A stretch of 43,670 bases of DNA from a virus (IMGVR_UViG_3300000116_009373:1-43670), one strand, 5' to 3'. Positions 8,486 through 17,699 are shown, numbered from the stretch's first letter. Program-made: numbers and translations. The notes: a model not told the origin generated them from the letters alone.

Positions 8486-9626
8486 AAAATTCTTTTATTT
8501 TATCACAAACATAATCAACATCATCAGTATTCATACCATGGTGTGCACCTAATAAAAATCCATTTTTCATTATAGTATCCGCTACTTCAAAATCTTGTAA
8601 ATATTCTCTATAAACTGGATGGCGAGTAACGTTACCAGCAAATGTAACTCGGGTTTGAATGTTATTTTTTTCTAAAAATTGTAATAATTCTAACCTATTT
8701 TTAGTTTGTAATGGTATAGCTAACCAATTTGGTTTTATACTATCATCAGGTAAAATTAATTCTTTTACATCTTTTAAATTTTCTAAATATCTTTCTATAT
8801 TAGCACGTCTTATATTTTTAAAGGATTGAAATCTTTCTAACTGTACTAAACCAAAAGCAGCATTAGCTTCGGCGCATTTCATATTATATCCTAATACACC
8901 ATATAAAAATTTATAATCATATGGTAAACCATCAACGTTATGAGTAAACCTATCATTCATATCCTCACTATTATCACCTATACGCCCCCAATCACGAAAC
9001 ATTAATGCTCTTTTTTTATGTTCTTCTTTATTAAACATTACCATACCACCCATACCACCAGCAGTAATAACATGAGAAGCATAAAAACTAGTTGTTGAAA
9101 TATCTGAATCTTCAGTAAGTGTAATAGTATCCGCAGAATCTTCTATTACAAATATGTCTGATCTATTCATTCTCATTAGTTCTATTCTTAGCGATTCCCA
9201 ATCTGGTTTATTACCTATTAAATTAGGTACCATAATTGCTTTTGTTTTTGAAGTAATTGCTTCTATAATAGCGTCAACACTAGGAACATAAGTAGTTAAT
9301 TCAGAATCAATAAATTTAGGAACATACCCTAATTGAATTATTGGTGCTAATGTGGTTGAAAAAGTTAAAGATGGGGTTATTATTTCTGATCCTTTTTCTA
9401 AATCTAAAGAAGCAATTGCTAATAAACAAGCTGATGATCCTGAATTAACAAACACACCATATTTTTTACCGAATTCTTTAGCGATTTTTTGTTCAAATTC
9501 TGTAGTACGAGGACCAAATCCTGCTAACCAACCATCTCTAAGTGATTCTTCTACTGCTTTTATTTCAGCTTCTCCATAAGATTCAAATTTATAAGGAGCA
9601 TACCAAACTTTTTTTCTATTTTTCAT
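8472..9626 (-). CDS. PLP-dependent sugar 3-dehydrase (ColD/RfbH-like)
   Basis: DegT/DnrJ/EryC1/StrS fold, 384 aa. Most members are aminotransferases with a lysine in a SFxxxK motif. Here the motif is SFYASHVITAGGMGG, so the Schiff-base position (residue 185) is histidine. This substitution is the known mark of the 3-deoxygenating enzymes RfbH (E1) and ColD. The PLP-ring aspartate motif IEDSADT near residue 161 also resembles the EDxxD form of those enzymes. No iron-sulfur cysteine set like that of RfbH is evident, and the length matches ColD (about 388 aa). It should remove the C3 hydroxyl from a 4-keto-6-deoxy NDP-hexose. The donor could be the GDP-mannose or NDP-glucose route. Confidence 0.8.
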   Translation of the reverse strand: MKNRKKVWYAPYKFESYGEAEIKAVEESLRDGWLAGFGPRTTEFEQKIAKEFGKKYGVFVNSGSSACLLAIASLDLEKGSEIITPSLTFSTTLAPIIQLGYVPKFIDSELTTYVPSVDAIIEAITSKTKAIMVPNLIGNKPDWESLRIELMRMNRSDIFVIEDSADTITLTEDSDISTTSFYASHVITAGGMGGMVMFNKEEHKKRALMFRDWGRIGDNSEDMNDRFTHNVDGLPYDYKFLYGVLGYNMKCAEANAAFGLVQLERFQSFKNIRRANIERYLENLKDVKELILPDDSIKPNWLAIPLQTKNRLELLQFLEKNNIQTRVTFAGNVTRHPVYREYLQDFEVADTIMKNGFLLGAHHGMNTDDVDYVCDKIKEFYASK

Positions 9627-10156
9627 TATAACGTTATTATTAATTGTTTTGCATTTGAAGCTTGAGCTTCAATAAATTTATAGTTGGGGTTTTTATCTAG
9701 TACTTTACTTGTTATATAGTCCATAGATATTGATGTATTTACAAATTCTAAATCATCTATTATAATAGTATGTTCATTAATTTTATGATTTAATATATGT
9801 TCTAATTCATGTTTAATGGGGGGTTCGTATCCATTACGATGAGCATCTAACCAAAACATTGTAGGGCTATTAACTTTTTCATTTAATATATCAGGCATAA
9901 CAACAGAAGAATCACCTTTATAAAGGTACAAATTAGGTATTTCTGTTGGTCGTGGTCCCCATATATCTAAAGGTTGAAATCTTTTAAAACATTCATTAAA
10001 GAAATGTTCTTCTAATTCTATAGATATTATAGTATGAAAACGTAAATCTAAAGCGTCTTGAATAGAATCACCTTTATAGGTACCTGTTTCAAAAAAAATA
10101 TTACAATCAGGTTTTTTAAATTCGGCAAATAATTCTTTATACTTCCAGTATCCCAT
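9626..10156 (-). CDS. SAM-dependent methyltransferase-like protein
   Basis: Short Rossmann-type methyltransferase candidate. FETGTYKGDS near residue 25 fits motif I, SIEL fits the acidic end of strand 2, YKGDSS fits motif III and MFWLDAH fits the strand-4 region. The start chosen is the ATG at 10156 (176 aa); an upstream in-frame TTG at 10165 would add three residues. It overlaps the fucosyltransferase gene by 20 bases. In glycan clusters such proteins often O-methylate sugars. A catalytic methyltransferase role is likely but not proved, since motif I is not a classic GxGxG. Confidence 0.6.
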   Translation of the reverse strand: MGYWKYKELFAEFKKPDCNIFFETGTYKGDSIQDALDLRFHTIISIELEEHFFNECFKRFQPLDIWGPRPTEIPNLYLYKGDSSVVMPDILNEKVNSPTMFWLDAHRNGYEPPIKHELEHILNHKINEHTIIIDDLEFVNTSISMDYITSKVLDKNPNYKFIEAQASNAKQLIITL

Positions 10157-10958
10157 TATGTTCAAAAATATTAGTTATTTGATCAACTATATTCTGCTCA
10201 TAATCTACGAAATTTAAAGCACGATTCCAATTGTCTTCAATGGCTTCTTTTGAATTAATCCAGACATCTTTATCTAACGTATTAGACACACTAATTATAT
10301 CGTCAGCATTTTGGACTTGAATTATCCCATCTGTGTTAAAGAATTTTCCTATATTAGAACAACCCCAGTAAATAGGTATAGTTTTTAATAGAAATAAATC
10401 TAAGATTTTTTCTGTAAAATACCCTTTATGACTTGTATTCTCAATTGCAACGGCAAACATACTGTCTGAAAATACATCAATTTTACCTTGTCTAGCATTA
10501 TTAATATCGTATCTATCTCCATAAGTGTGGTGAAATTTAGTTGGGATTTTTGTTATTTCTTTCTCTCTACCTAATACTTCATGTCTTATACCATGACCAT
10601 AAGTTTTATTTAACTTTCCTGCTAAATGAGAAATTTCTAACTTTTTATTGTATTTTTTATTATAATTTTTAGGTTTAAACCAAGTGTGACCAAAAGGTAA
10701 AAACATAGAATTATCTGTGTTATTTAGTACTTTTTCGTCCCAAGTTAATATAAATGAAAAATAATGACTATTTTCAATAGCCCAATTATGTAAACCAAAA
10801 TATTCATCTGGTTCTTGTAAAACTAAAATATTGATTTCTGATGAATCCTCGGGTTTTGTAGGGATATCATCCATAAATAAAGTAAAGTTAATATCTTTAA
10901 GATGTTCCATCTTTTTTTCAAAAACCTTAGCATCAAAATGTTTTATTTTTAACTTCAT
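10137..10958 (-). CDS. GT10 fucosyltransferase-like glycosyltransferase
   Basis: Carries the C-terminal donor-binding motif of GT10 alpha-1,3/1,4-fucosyltransferases: FAVAIENTSHKGYFTEKI followed by KTIPIYWG. In the family these residues bind GDP-fucose. The start chosen is the ATG at 10958, which forms an ATGA overlap with the stop of the GDP-mannose dehydratase gene; an upstream TTG at 10973 is less likely. Length is 273 aa. Being encoded beside GDP-mannose dehydratase and GDP-fucose synthase strongly suggests it uses GDP-fucose or a close relative such as GDP-colitose. The acceptor (virion glycan or host LPS) is unknown. Confidence 0.82.
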   Translation of the reverse strand: MKLKIKHFDAKVFEKKMEHLKDINFTLFMDDIPTKPEDSSEINILVLQEPDEYFGLHNWAIENSHYFSFILTWDEKVLNNTDNSMFLPFGHTWFKPKNYNKKYNKKLEISHLAGKLNKTYGHGIRHEVLGREKEITKIPTKFHHTYGDRYDINNARQGKIDVFSDSMFAVAIENTSHKGYFTEKILDLFLLKTIPIYWGCSNIGKFFNTDGIIQVQNADDIISVSNTLDKDVWINSKEAIEDNWNRALNFVDYEQNIVDQITNIFEHNGILEV

Positions 10959-11929
10959 AGCTTTTTTACCCAATATTCGATCATTTCATCGATCATTGTT
11001 TCAAATGTATAATCAGGTTTCCAACCTAGTTTTCTTAATCTAGTAGAATCACCTTTTAAATCTTTTAATTCTTCAGGTCGTAAAAATTTTGGATCTTGTG
11101 TGACATAATCTTTCCAATTTAAACCTAATTTATTAAAAGTGTATTCAACTAAGTCTTGTACTGAATGTGATACACCTGTAGAACATACAAAATTATCGGG
11201 TTTGTCTTGTTGTAACATTAACCACATGGCTTTAACATAGTCTCTGGCATGCCCCCAATCACGAGTAGCATCTAAATTACCTAATGCTAAATTATCTTTT
11301 AACCCTTTAGAAATCATTACAGCATTTTTAACTACTTTATTTGTTACAAAGTTAGTTCCACGTCTTGGTGATTCATGGTTAAATAATATTCCATTTGAAA
11401 TAAACATTTTATAAGAATTCTTATAGTTGTTACAAATGTTATATGAATATACTTTGGCACACCCGTAAGGTGATACTGGTGATAAAGGTGTGGTTTCACG
11501 TTGAAATCCATCTTTATCTATATTATTTCCAAACATTTCACTACTTGATGCTTGATACATTTTAGCATCCGGTTTAGTTAAACGAATCGCTTCTAACAAA
11601 TTAAGCGTACCTATGCCAGTAGCTTGTGCTGTGTATATTGGTTGATCAAATGAAATTCGAACGTGTGATTGCGCTGCTAAATTGTAAATTTCGTCAGGCT
11701 TGCATTGTTGTATGACTGAAATTAATGATGCTAAATCTGTTAAATCAGCATATTGTAATTTACCTAATAGTTGGGGGTAAATTTTATCTAAACGTGAAGT
11801 TTGGTTTTCGGCTACAGAATTACGTTTTACAGTACCCCATACTTCATATCCTTTTTCTAGTAAAAATTCAGCTAAATATGACCCATCTTGACCATTTATA
11901 CCTGTAATAAGTGCAACCTTTTTTATCAT
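10955..11929 (-). CDS. gmd: GDP-mannose 4,6-dehydratase
   Basis: Converts GDP-mannose to GDP-4-keto-6-deoxymannose. NAD(P)-binding GINGQDGSYL is at residues 9-18. The family-specific segments SSSEMFG, YGCAK and NHESPRRGTNFVT are all present, and the last is close to diagnostic for Gmd. Length of 324 aa is shorter than E. coli Gmd (373). It forms an ATGA overlap with the GT10 gene downstream and a four-base overlap with the methyltransferase gene upstream. It provides the substrate for the Fcl homologue at 12740-13642. Confidence 0.92.
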   Translation of the reverse strand: MIKKVALITGINGQDGSYLAEFLLEKGYEVWGTVKRNSVAENQTSRLDKIYPQLLGKLQYADLTDLASLISVIQQCKPDEIYNLAAQSHVRISFDQPIYTAQATGIGTLNLLEAIRLTKPDAKMYQASSSEMFGNNIDKDGFQRETTPLSPVSPYGCAKVYSYNICNNYKNSYKMFISNGILFNHESPRRGTNFVTNKVVKNAVMISKGLKDNLALGNLDATRDWGHARDYVKAMWLMLQQDKPDNFVCSTGVSHSVQDLVEYTFNKLGLNWKDYVTQDPKFLRPEELKDLKGDSTRLRKLGWKPDYTFETMIDEMIEYWVKKL

Positions 11930-12753
11930 TGATCAGTTTTTATAGCATTAACGTAAATCCAATAAGGATGTGAATCCCCAGGTCCAGTTGGTCCTATAAT
12001 ATAATTAAAATATTTAAAACCAGCTTCTTCTAATGATTTTTTTAATTGAAAGGGGTGACTTACTTCAACATCATATGCTCTATTAGTAGCAGGAGCATCA
12101 TAAAAATTATCATAATAATTTACTGTTGAAATAGAGGGAGAACCAAACCCCATTTGAAAACAAACTGCTCCCCCATCTTTTAATACTCTATAAAATTCTT
12201 CAAAATAAGATTGTCTAATATCATGAACACATATATGCTGTAATGCTACAGTACTCATTACGATATTATATTGGCTATCAGGAATAGCTTCTAAAGATAC
12301 ACCATCGCAAGTATATAGATTGGAAGTGGTTATATCGTTTTTTTTAAGATATTCCATTGCATTTTTGATGTTGTTTTCACTTATATCTACACCATCTACA
12401 GCTAAAAATTTATCTTTATATTTTACAATATTCCTTCCGGGTCCACAAGCAAAATCTAAAACCCTACAAGTTTTTAAATCTGCACCACCTAACCTAGCAA
12501 ATAAAAATTCATAATCCCACCACTTATTATGGCCGTCAAAACTACCAACTACATTATCTACAATAACACCATCTCCAGTTGCAGCAGCTTCCTCATAATA
12601 AAGTTTTTGCATTTTAGTATAAGGATTATCTGAACTTGGTAAATTTGAAGTTGGATCATCTAAAATTATTTCTTTTTCATCTTTTGATCTAGCAAGTTGG
12701 TTAACCATTACAACTTTTCGTGATTTTTTTTTCTTCTTTTTAAGTTCTGGCAT
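11926..12753 (-). CDS. Class I SAM-dependent methyltransferase
   Basis: Methyltransferase of the Methyltransf_11 type. VLDFACGPG is motif I, the aspartate of GVDISENN binds the SAM ribose, and a later STVALQHI segment fits motif IV. The N-terminal 25 residues are very lysine-rich (six consecutive lysines) and may be a nucleic-acid or membrane-surface contact. It lies between gmd and fcl with 4- and 14-base overlaps, so sugar methylation is the simplest guess. The substrate is not visible. Confidence 0.8.
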   Translation of the reverse strand: MPELKKKKKKSRKVVMVNQLARSKDEKEIILDDPTSNLPSSDNPYTKMQKLYYEEAAATGDGVIVDNVVGSFDGHNKWWDYEFLFARLGGADLKTCRVLDFACGPGRNIVKYKDKFLAVDGVDISENNIKNAMEYLKKNDITTSNLYTCDGVSLEAIPDSQYNIVMSTVALQHICVHDIRQSYFEEFYRVLKDGGAVCFQMGFGSPSISTVNYYDNFYDAPATNRAYDVEVSHPFQLKKSLEEAGFKYFNYIIGPTGPGDSHPYWIYVNAIKTDQ

Positions 12754-13642
12754 TTTTATAATTTTCGTTAAACCAATTAACTGTTTCTTTTATTCCATCT
12801 TCAAATGATGTGTATTTAAAATCAGGTAATAGCTCCTTTATTGTTGTATTGTCAGAAGGTTTTCTAAATTGTCCATCAGGTTTAGTTTCATCAAATACAA
12901 CCTTACCTTTAAATTTAAATTCATCAACTAATAATTCTACTAAATCTTTAATACTAACTTCTTCATCACCACTTATAATTAAAGGATCTGTACCTTCATA
13001 ATTTTGTAAAGCCCATTCTGATATCTTAGCTATATCTTTTGAATATACGAATTCTCTTAATGGTTTCCCACTACCCCATACAGTAAAGTCTGTTTTATTT
13101 TTTTTAGCTAAATATAGTTTATGAATTAACATAGGCATTACATGACCATGATCTAAATTAAAATTATCATTAGGACCATAAATGTTTGATGGAATTATTG
13201 ACGTATAATTTAAACCATATTGTTCACGGTATGCTCTAATTTGAACATCCGCCATTCGTTTAGCATATGCATATGGATAATTAGAAGAATGTGGTTCACC
13301 TTGATGAACCTGATCTACTGTAAGAGGATAAGAAACATTATCAGGAAATACACAAGTAGATAAAAATGCTACTAAACGTTTTACACCTGCTTTCCTTGAT
13401 GCCTCAATTACATTAGTATTAATCATTAAATTATCATAAAAGTATTCACCTTTAAAATTTGAATTACCACCAATACCTCCAACTTTACCAGCACAATGAA
13501 TTACACCTTCTGGTTTAATTGTTTTAAATAAAGCTTCGGTTTGTTTAGCATTAGTTAAATCACAAATATCTCGTGATAATTTAATTTGTGATTCCATAGC
13601 AGAACCTACCATTCCATAACCTCCAGTAATTACTGTTTTCAT
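12740..13642 (-). CDS. fcl: GDP-L-fucose synthase
   Basis: Epimerase-reductase turning GDP-4-keto-6-deoxymannose into GDP-L-fucose. Signature segments are present in order: VITGGYGMVGSAM (coenzyme), AGKVGGIGGN, LSTCVFP (catalytic Ser/Cys region), YAYAKRMAD (Tyr-Lys) and PSNIYGPNDNF. Length of 300 aa is normal. The related ColC (GDP-colitose synthase) has the same fold, and with a ColD-like gene nearby that activity cannot be excluded. It is part of the overlapping gene chain with gmd. Confidence 0.9.
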   Translation of the reverse strand: MKTVITGGYGMVGSAMESQIKLSRDICDLTNAKQTEALFKTIKPEGVIHCAGKVGGIGGNSNFKGEYFYDNLMINTNVIEASRKAGVKRLVAFLSTCVFPDNVSYPLTVDQVHQGEPHSSNYPYAYAKRMADVQIRAYREQYGLNYTSIIPSNIYGPNDNFNLDHGHVMPMLIHKLYLAKKNKTDFTVWGSGKPLREFVYSKDIAKISEWALQNYEGTDPLIISGDEEVSIKDLVELLVDEFKFKGKVVFDETKPDGQFRKPSDNTTIKELLPDFKYTSFEDGIKETVNWFNENYKNART

Positions 13643-14274
13643 ATTGTTGAATAAAATAAATTTTGTTGTCTTTGTCTATCTATATTTTTAACATGATATA
13701 AGGCATAAGAATCATCATCAGCTGGTAATTCAGCGTAAGTTTTCCATCCAACTATCTGTTCGTGGACCTTGTTGATCCATTTTATTTCCGGTTTATTTCT
13801 AAATATTCTATGCTGATTATCGGGCCAATTTACCCAACCCTGCTCATTTAGCTGCCATCTCCATTCAATTACATCTTTTTTTTCTAAACCTTCAACAATA
13901 TTAACACGAGGAATAGCAATTAAATCTATTTCTTGATTAGTTTCTAAAACCTCATGAAGTACTCTACAAAAGGTTTCACTTAAGGTTTCATCTGCATCAA
14001 TTTGGAATACCCAATCTTTAGCACAGTAAGATTTCAAGTTATTTTTAAAAGATGCAAAATCTTTATTTAAATCAAAATGACATTTTTTAATAAGAAAATC
14101 ATCAGTATATTTTTTAATAAAATTGTCAACTAATGTAAGAACTTCAATAGTTGCTTTATTATCTAATTGTATAACAATCTCATCATCGGGCTTTATAATT
14201 TTAGCGATTTGTTTTAATAATCTATCTAATTCTTCATGTTCATTATAAGCTGTAATTGCAAAACTTATTCCCAT
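13639..14274 (-). CDS. Glycosyltransferase family 2
   Basis: GT-A fold transferase. The N-terminal FAITAYNEHEEL is the classic start of family 2, and FQIDADETL near residue 92 is the DxD-containing metal site. The C-terminal RHRIFRNKPEIKW-like region (around residue 150) is typical of short GT2 enzymes related to LPS core heptosyl- and glucosyltransferases. At 211 aa it is compact and soluble. It overlaps fcl by four bases. Confidence 0.85.
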   Translation of the reverse strand: MGISFAITAYNEHEELDRLLKQIAKIIKPDDEIVIQLDNKATIEVLTLVDNFIKKYTDDFLIKKCHFDLNKDFASFKNNLKSYCAKDWVFQIDADETLSETFCRVLHEVLETNQEIDLIAIPRVNIVEGLEKKDVIEWRWQLNEQGWVNWPDNQHRIFRNKPEIKWINKVHEQIVGWKTYAELPADDDSYALYHVKNIDRQRQQNLFYSTI

Positions 14275-14277
14275 AAT

Positions 14278-14742
14278 TTAATCTTTAAAAAAATCAATAT
14301 ATTCTAGTGCATCCATGAATTCCCCCTGTGGAAATTTTTTCATAGTAGTCATGTCCGTTTTATGCTTATAATATTTATCCGTATTTGGAATTTTAAATTT
14401 TTCTTTTTCTTCCTCAGAAACAGCTTTAACCCTAACTCCACACCATGACCATTCTCTATAATCTTTACCATTAATAAAAACTGTCCCTTTATCTGGGAGG
14501 TTAATGGAAGAAGGATACCATACTCGACCTAGTTCATCTCCTACTTTTAAATCTTTATATAACTCAGGAATTGTTTCTTCATATTGGGTAAAGTCAAATT
14601 CTCCTTGAACCATTAAATCGTTAGTAGTAAACCCACAACCAAAACAAAAATAATTTTTAGCTGTAGCATTAAGTTCAGTAGTATAACAGGCATCACTCCC
14701 GCATTTCATACAACTACCGAGTTCATCTTTATGTTTTTTCAT
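14278..14742 (-). CDS. Zinc-ribbon protein of unknown function, 154 aa
   Basis: Starts with a four-cysteine zinc ribbon: CMKCG near residue 11 and CFGCG near residue 33. The rest is a mixed alpha/beta domain with no recognised catalytic motif. It contains an EWSWCGVRVKAV segment and a run of charged residues (SEEEKEKFK). It sits between a GT4 and a GT2 gene, but zinc ribbons of this kind are common in phage proteins that contact nucleic acid or other proteins, so membership in the glycan pathway is not assured. Confidence 0.6.
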   Translation of the reverse strand: MKKHKDELGSCMKCGSDACYTTELNATAKNYFCFGCGFTTNDLMVQGEFDFTQYEETIPELYKDLKVGDELGRVWYPSSINLPDKGTVFINGKDYREWSWCGVRVKAVSEEEKEKFKIPNTDKYYKHKTDMTTMKKFPQGEFMDALEYIDFFKD

Positions 14743-16031
14743 GATTTTTTAGGTAATGATATTTTTTTAATATTAGGTAATTTTATTTCTACCTTCTTAG
14801 GTGCATTTTTATCTATAATTTCTATAAGTAATTCACTCATTTTTTCAAATGAAAAATTAGTTTTACATCTAAATCCTAATTGTTTACCTTTTGTTTCATA
14901 AGATTTATAAGAATTAAAATAATCCTTTAAAATTAATTGGGTAAACTTAACATCAGGTGAAAACCATTTACTTTCTTTTATAATTAATTTTTCCTGTACT
15001 GCAGATTCATGTACGTTTTTTAATTCTCCTGGTATAAGACTTGCAAATTCAGCGTCAAGGAAATCTAAATGTCCACTATAGTTAGTTGCTATTATTGGTT
15101 TTTTACTTTGAGTAAATTCTAATAATGGTCTTCCAAATCCTTCACCTTTAGTTAAACTAATCATAGCTTTGATTTTTGGATGATTATATAAATCATTCAT
15201 ATCGCTATCATCAACTTCCCCATGTAGTAAATAAATGTTAGGTAGTTTTCCCTTAATACCCTTTCTTATAGCATTAATTTTACTTAAAATTTCATCCCTG
15301 TCCATAAGACATGCAGGACCCTTCATTGTTTTAAGAACTAAAGCAGGTTGTTTTGACTTATTACTAAAAGTTTCTAAAAATGTTTGGATTAATAATCCTA
15401 CATTTTTTCTATCTTCTCCTATGGCACCTTGTAACCAATGCCCCACAAATAAAAAACTAAATTGTTCTTTAATTCCATCTAAACTTGTAACTAAATCAGT
15501 TTTAGCTAATTTTCCAGGAGGAACGTGAAAATATTTATTTACATCTACTCCTTCAAATAATACTTCTACAGGTGTTTCTAATTTTACAGTTCCTTGTAAT
15601 TTACCATCCTTATCCTTTTTATCATATTGGGTTTTCTGAAATACGGATTTTGTGTGGTTTGAAGATGCTAAAACTAGATCCATTCTATTACATCCTTCTA
15701 TAAATTCAGGTGTACACACATCTGTCTCAATTCCAGCTGTAATTCCTATACTAAATTTACCTATCTTTTGAAATTCATTTGGAACAGTAATTTGAATCCA
15801 AACATCAGGTTGTCTAGTTAAAGGTGCGGGGATTATACAATCTAATAATTTTTTATCTTCAGGATTGTCTTTTTTTAAAAAACCGTAAGGGGTATTACCC
15901 CATCTTTGTGAAAGTACTTTTACCTCATATTTTTCAGAATCTACAAGAGATCTTACTATATCCCTTGCTCTACTTCCATAACCACTAAAAGTATCTAGTG
16001 GACAGCTTACTACTATATATGGTTTACTCAT
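14739..16031 (-). CDS. Glycosyltransferase group 1 (GT4, GT-B fold)
   Basis: GT-B fold transferase, 430 aa. The C-terminal half has the GT4 donor-site signature: GEGFGRPLLEF followed by KKPIIATNYSGHLDFL, with the ExxxxxxxE-type acidic pair. An earlier FLFVGHW strand begins the second Rossmann domain, and the N-terminal GYGSRARDIVRSL loop begins the first. No membrane segment is visible. It is paired with another GT4 gene immediately upstream (two bases apart), suggesting successive additions to one chain. Confidence 0.85.
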   Translation of the reverse strand: MSKPYIVVSCPLDTFSGYGSRARDIVRSLVDSEKYEVKVLSQRWGNTPYGFLKKDNPEDKKLLDCIIPAPLTRQPDVWIQITVPNEFQKIGKFSIGITAGIETDVCTPEFIEGCNRMDLVLASSNHTKSVFQKTQYDKKDKDGKLQGTVKLETPVEVLFEGVDVNKYFHVPPGKLAKTDLVTSLDGIKEQFSFLFVGHWLQGAIGEDRKNVGLLIQTFLETFSNKSKQPALVLKTMKGPACLMDRDEILSKINAIRKGIKGKLPNIYLLHGEVDDSDMNDLYNHPKIKAMISLTKGEGFGRPLLEFTQSKKPIIATNYSGHLDFLDAEFASLIPGELKNVHESAVQEKLIIKESKWFSPDVKFTQLILKDYFNSYKSYETKGKQLGFRCKTNFSFEKMSELLIEIIDKNAPKKVEIKLPNIKKISLPKKS

Positions 16032-16033
16032 AA

Positions 16034-17470
16034 CTAATATATCAATTTATGTCTTAATGTTTTTGGTTTAATTTCTTTAATTTGTTCAAAAGTAAAATTC
16101 TTTCTAGGAACAAAGTTTTTAAATGTTTCTTCTGTATATTTGATAATATTTGCTGCCATGTTTTTACTAGTCATTCCTGATTCTTTAGAAGTAACCCATT
16201 CACGACCTGCTAGCCCTCTTTCTACTCTTTCTTCCTTAGACATATCATATACTTCATGAATTTTCTTAGCTAATTCTCTAAAATCTAACCTATCATCAAA
16301 AATGTAAGGGGTTTTAGGTGAACCAACTAAACTCATATTTGATGGAAATACTGGAACTGCCCATTTACCATGTTTTTTATAAGTTCCAAAATGATTAGAA
16401 CAAAAGTTTTCATCAAATTTAATCCAATCTCCATTTTCATCTTCAAAACGCATTTGATCTTGCATGCCACCTGTAGTGTTTGCTATAATCATCGTACCAG
16501 CCATCATTGATTCTGTAAGAGCTAATCCCCATCCTTCATTTGAAGATGGTAAAATGGTTACATCTGCTACATTATATAAAAGATTCATTGATTCAGGAGT
16601 AATTCTACCTGTTGAAAAGAATACATTTGGATCTTCACCTAATAATAAATCTCTAACAGCATATAAATCGGTTCCATTATCGTCTACAGGATGTGTATGT
16701 AATATTATAGCAACTTTATCTTGCTTATCTTCAGGAAGTGATTCCTTAAACAATTTCCATGCTGCAAGTAAATCTGCTGTGCATTTTCTTCTAATATTTC
16801 TTGAATTAAAGAAGGCGATCATGTCGTATTCTTTATCTCCAATTAATCTTTTTCGGGTTTCAATTAAATCATTACTATGTTTGTCCCCTTCTAAAATAGG
16901 TCTAAATATTTCTTCATCAATACCATGTGGTACATAAGCTATGGTTTTATTTTTAGCTTTTTCACCTAATACTAATTTGTTAATATTTTCAGTTTGTTTA
17001 GAAATTGCTAATAAAGTATCGCATGAATCATAATACACTTCATTATATAATGGAGCAGGTAGATCATCCCAAATGTTTAAATAAATCATTGGAATTTTAC
17101 TTCTAATTTCATTTTCTATTCTAAATAACCATTCCCAATATCTAGGATCTGTAAAGAATAAAATAGCATCCGGTTTTTCAACTTCCATTACAGCTCTAAT
17201 AACCTCTGGTGTGCCATACCCATTTTGTGGGTATAACATTACTTTTGCATCAGGGATATTAGTTCTATTAGAAGTATCTTGACCTAAATCAATTTTTTTT
17301 CCTTGTTCTGGATGGTTTATAGCGGCACCAACATTTACCCAATTATATTTGTGGGCAGTACCTAATACTATTTCACGAGCCATAGTAGCTATTCCGGAAT
17401 GCATTCTAATATCATCACAAAGGAATAATATTGTTTTCCTTTTGTTGTAGGGTAAATAACCTTCTTTCAT
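16034..17470 (-). CDS. Glycosyltransferase group 1 (GT4, GT-B fold)
   Basis: GT-B transferase, 478 aa. SGIATMAREIV near residue 20 is the N-terminal nucleotide-fold loop, IAFFNSRNIRRKC starts the second domain, and PSSNEGWGLALTESMMAG with TTGGMQDQ forms the donor-site motif. It begins the glycan block in the direction of transcription, eight bases after a 63-aa gene. Donor and acceptor are unknown. Confidence 0.85.
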   Translation of the reverse strand: MKEGYLPYNKRKTILFLCDDIRMHSGIATMAREIVLGTAHKYNWVNVGAAINHPEQGKKIDLGQDTSNRTNIPDAKVMLYPQNGYGTPEVIRAVMEVEKPDAILFFTDPRYWEWLFRIENEIRSKIPMIYLNIWDDLPAPLYNEVYYDSCDTLLAISKQTENINKLVLGEKAKNKTIAYVPHGIDEEIFRPILEGDKHSNDLIETRKRLIGDKEYDMIAFFNSRNIRRKCTADLLAAWKLFKESLPEDKQDKVAIILHTHPVDDNGTDLYAVRDLLLGEDPNVFFSTGRITPESMNLLYNVADVTILPSSNEGWGLALTESMMAGTMIIANTTGGMQDQMRFEDENGDWIKFDENFCSNHFGTYKKHGKWAVPVFPSNMSLVGSPKTPYIFDDRLDFRELAKKIHEVYDMSKEERVERGLAGREWVTSKESGMTSKNMAANIIKYTEETFKNFVPRKNFTFEQIKEIKPKTLRHKLIY

Positions 17471-17478
17471 TAATAACT

Positions 17479-17670
17479 TTATTTATTTATTTGTAAATTT
17501 ATTTGGTTGTGTATAAGTTTTCTAAAATCTTCATCTGTTAAATATAGATAAATGGCTCTATCAGATAACTTTTGAAATGAAAATTTAGTTTTAACGCATT
17601 CGATTTTAAATTCTTCAAAATTATTAATATTAACTTTAACACTTGTTAATTGTAACTCTTTCTTATTCAT
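17479..17670 (-). CDS. Small protein, possible ribbon-helix-helix
   Basis: A 63-aa protein with an N-terminal beta strand (LTSVKVNI) followed by two predicted helices, an arrangement that fits ribbon-helix-helix DNA-binding proteins. It is the first gene after a TATATATTTATA element and precedes the whole glycan block, so a role as regulator of that block is attractive but speculative. No other motif is visible. Confidence 0.5.
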   Translation of the reverse strand: MNKKELQLTSVKVNINNFEEFKIECVKTKFSFQKLSDRAIYLYLTDEDFRKLIHNQINLQINK

Positions 17671-17687
17671 AATATTTTTTCTTTAGA

Positions 17688-17699
17688 TATAAATATATA
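17688..17699 (-). promoter_or_regulatory. TATATATTTATA promoter-like element
   Basis: On the minus strand TATATATTTATA lies 18 bases before the start of the 63-aa gene, inside a 45-base gap that follows the nuclease gene. It is one of the better copies of the motif seen before several transcription units here. It resembles the -7 box of Bacteroidota promoters (TAnnTTTG) without the final G, and is also close to a T4-type late element. Confidence 0.35.

Noticed and set aside
16464-16937. Plus-strand open frame of 157 codons opposite the GT4 gene
   Set aside because: It mirrors a well-supported glycosyltransferase; all other genes are on the minus strand.
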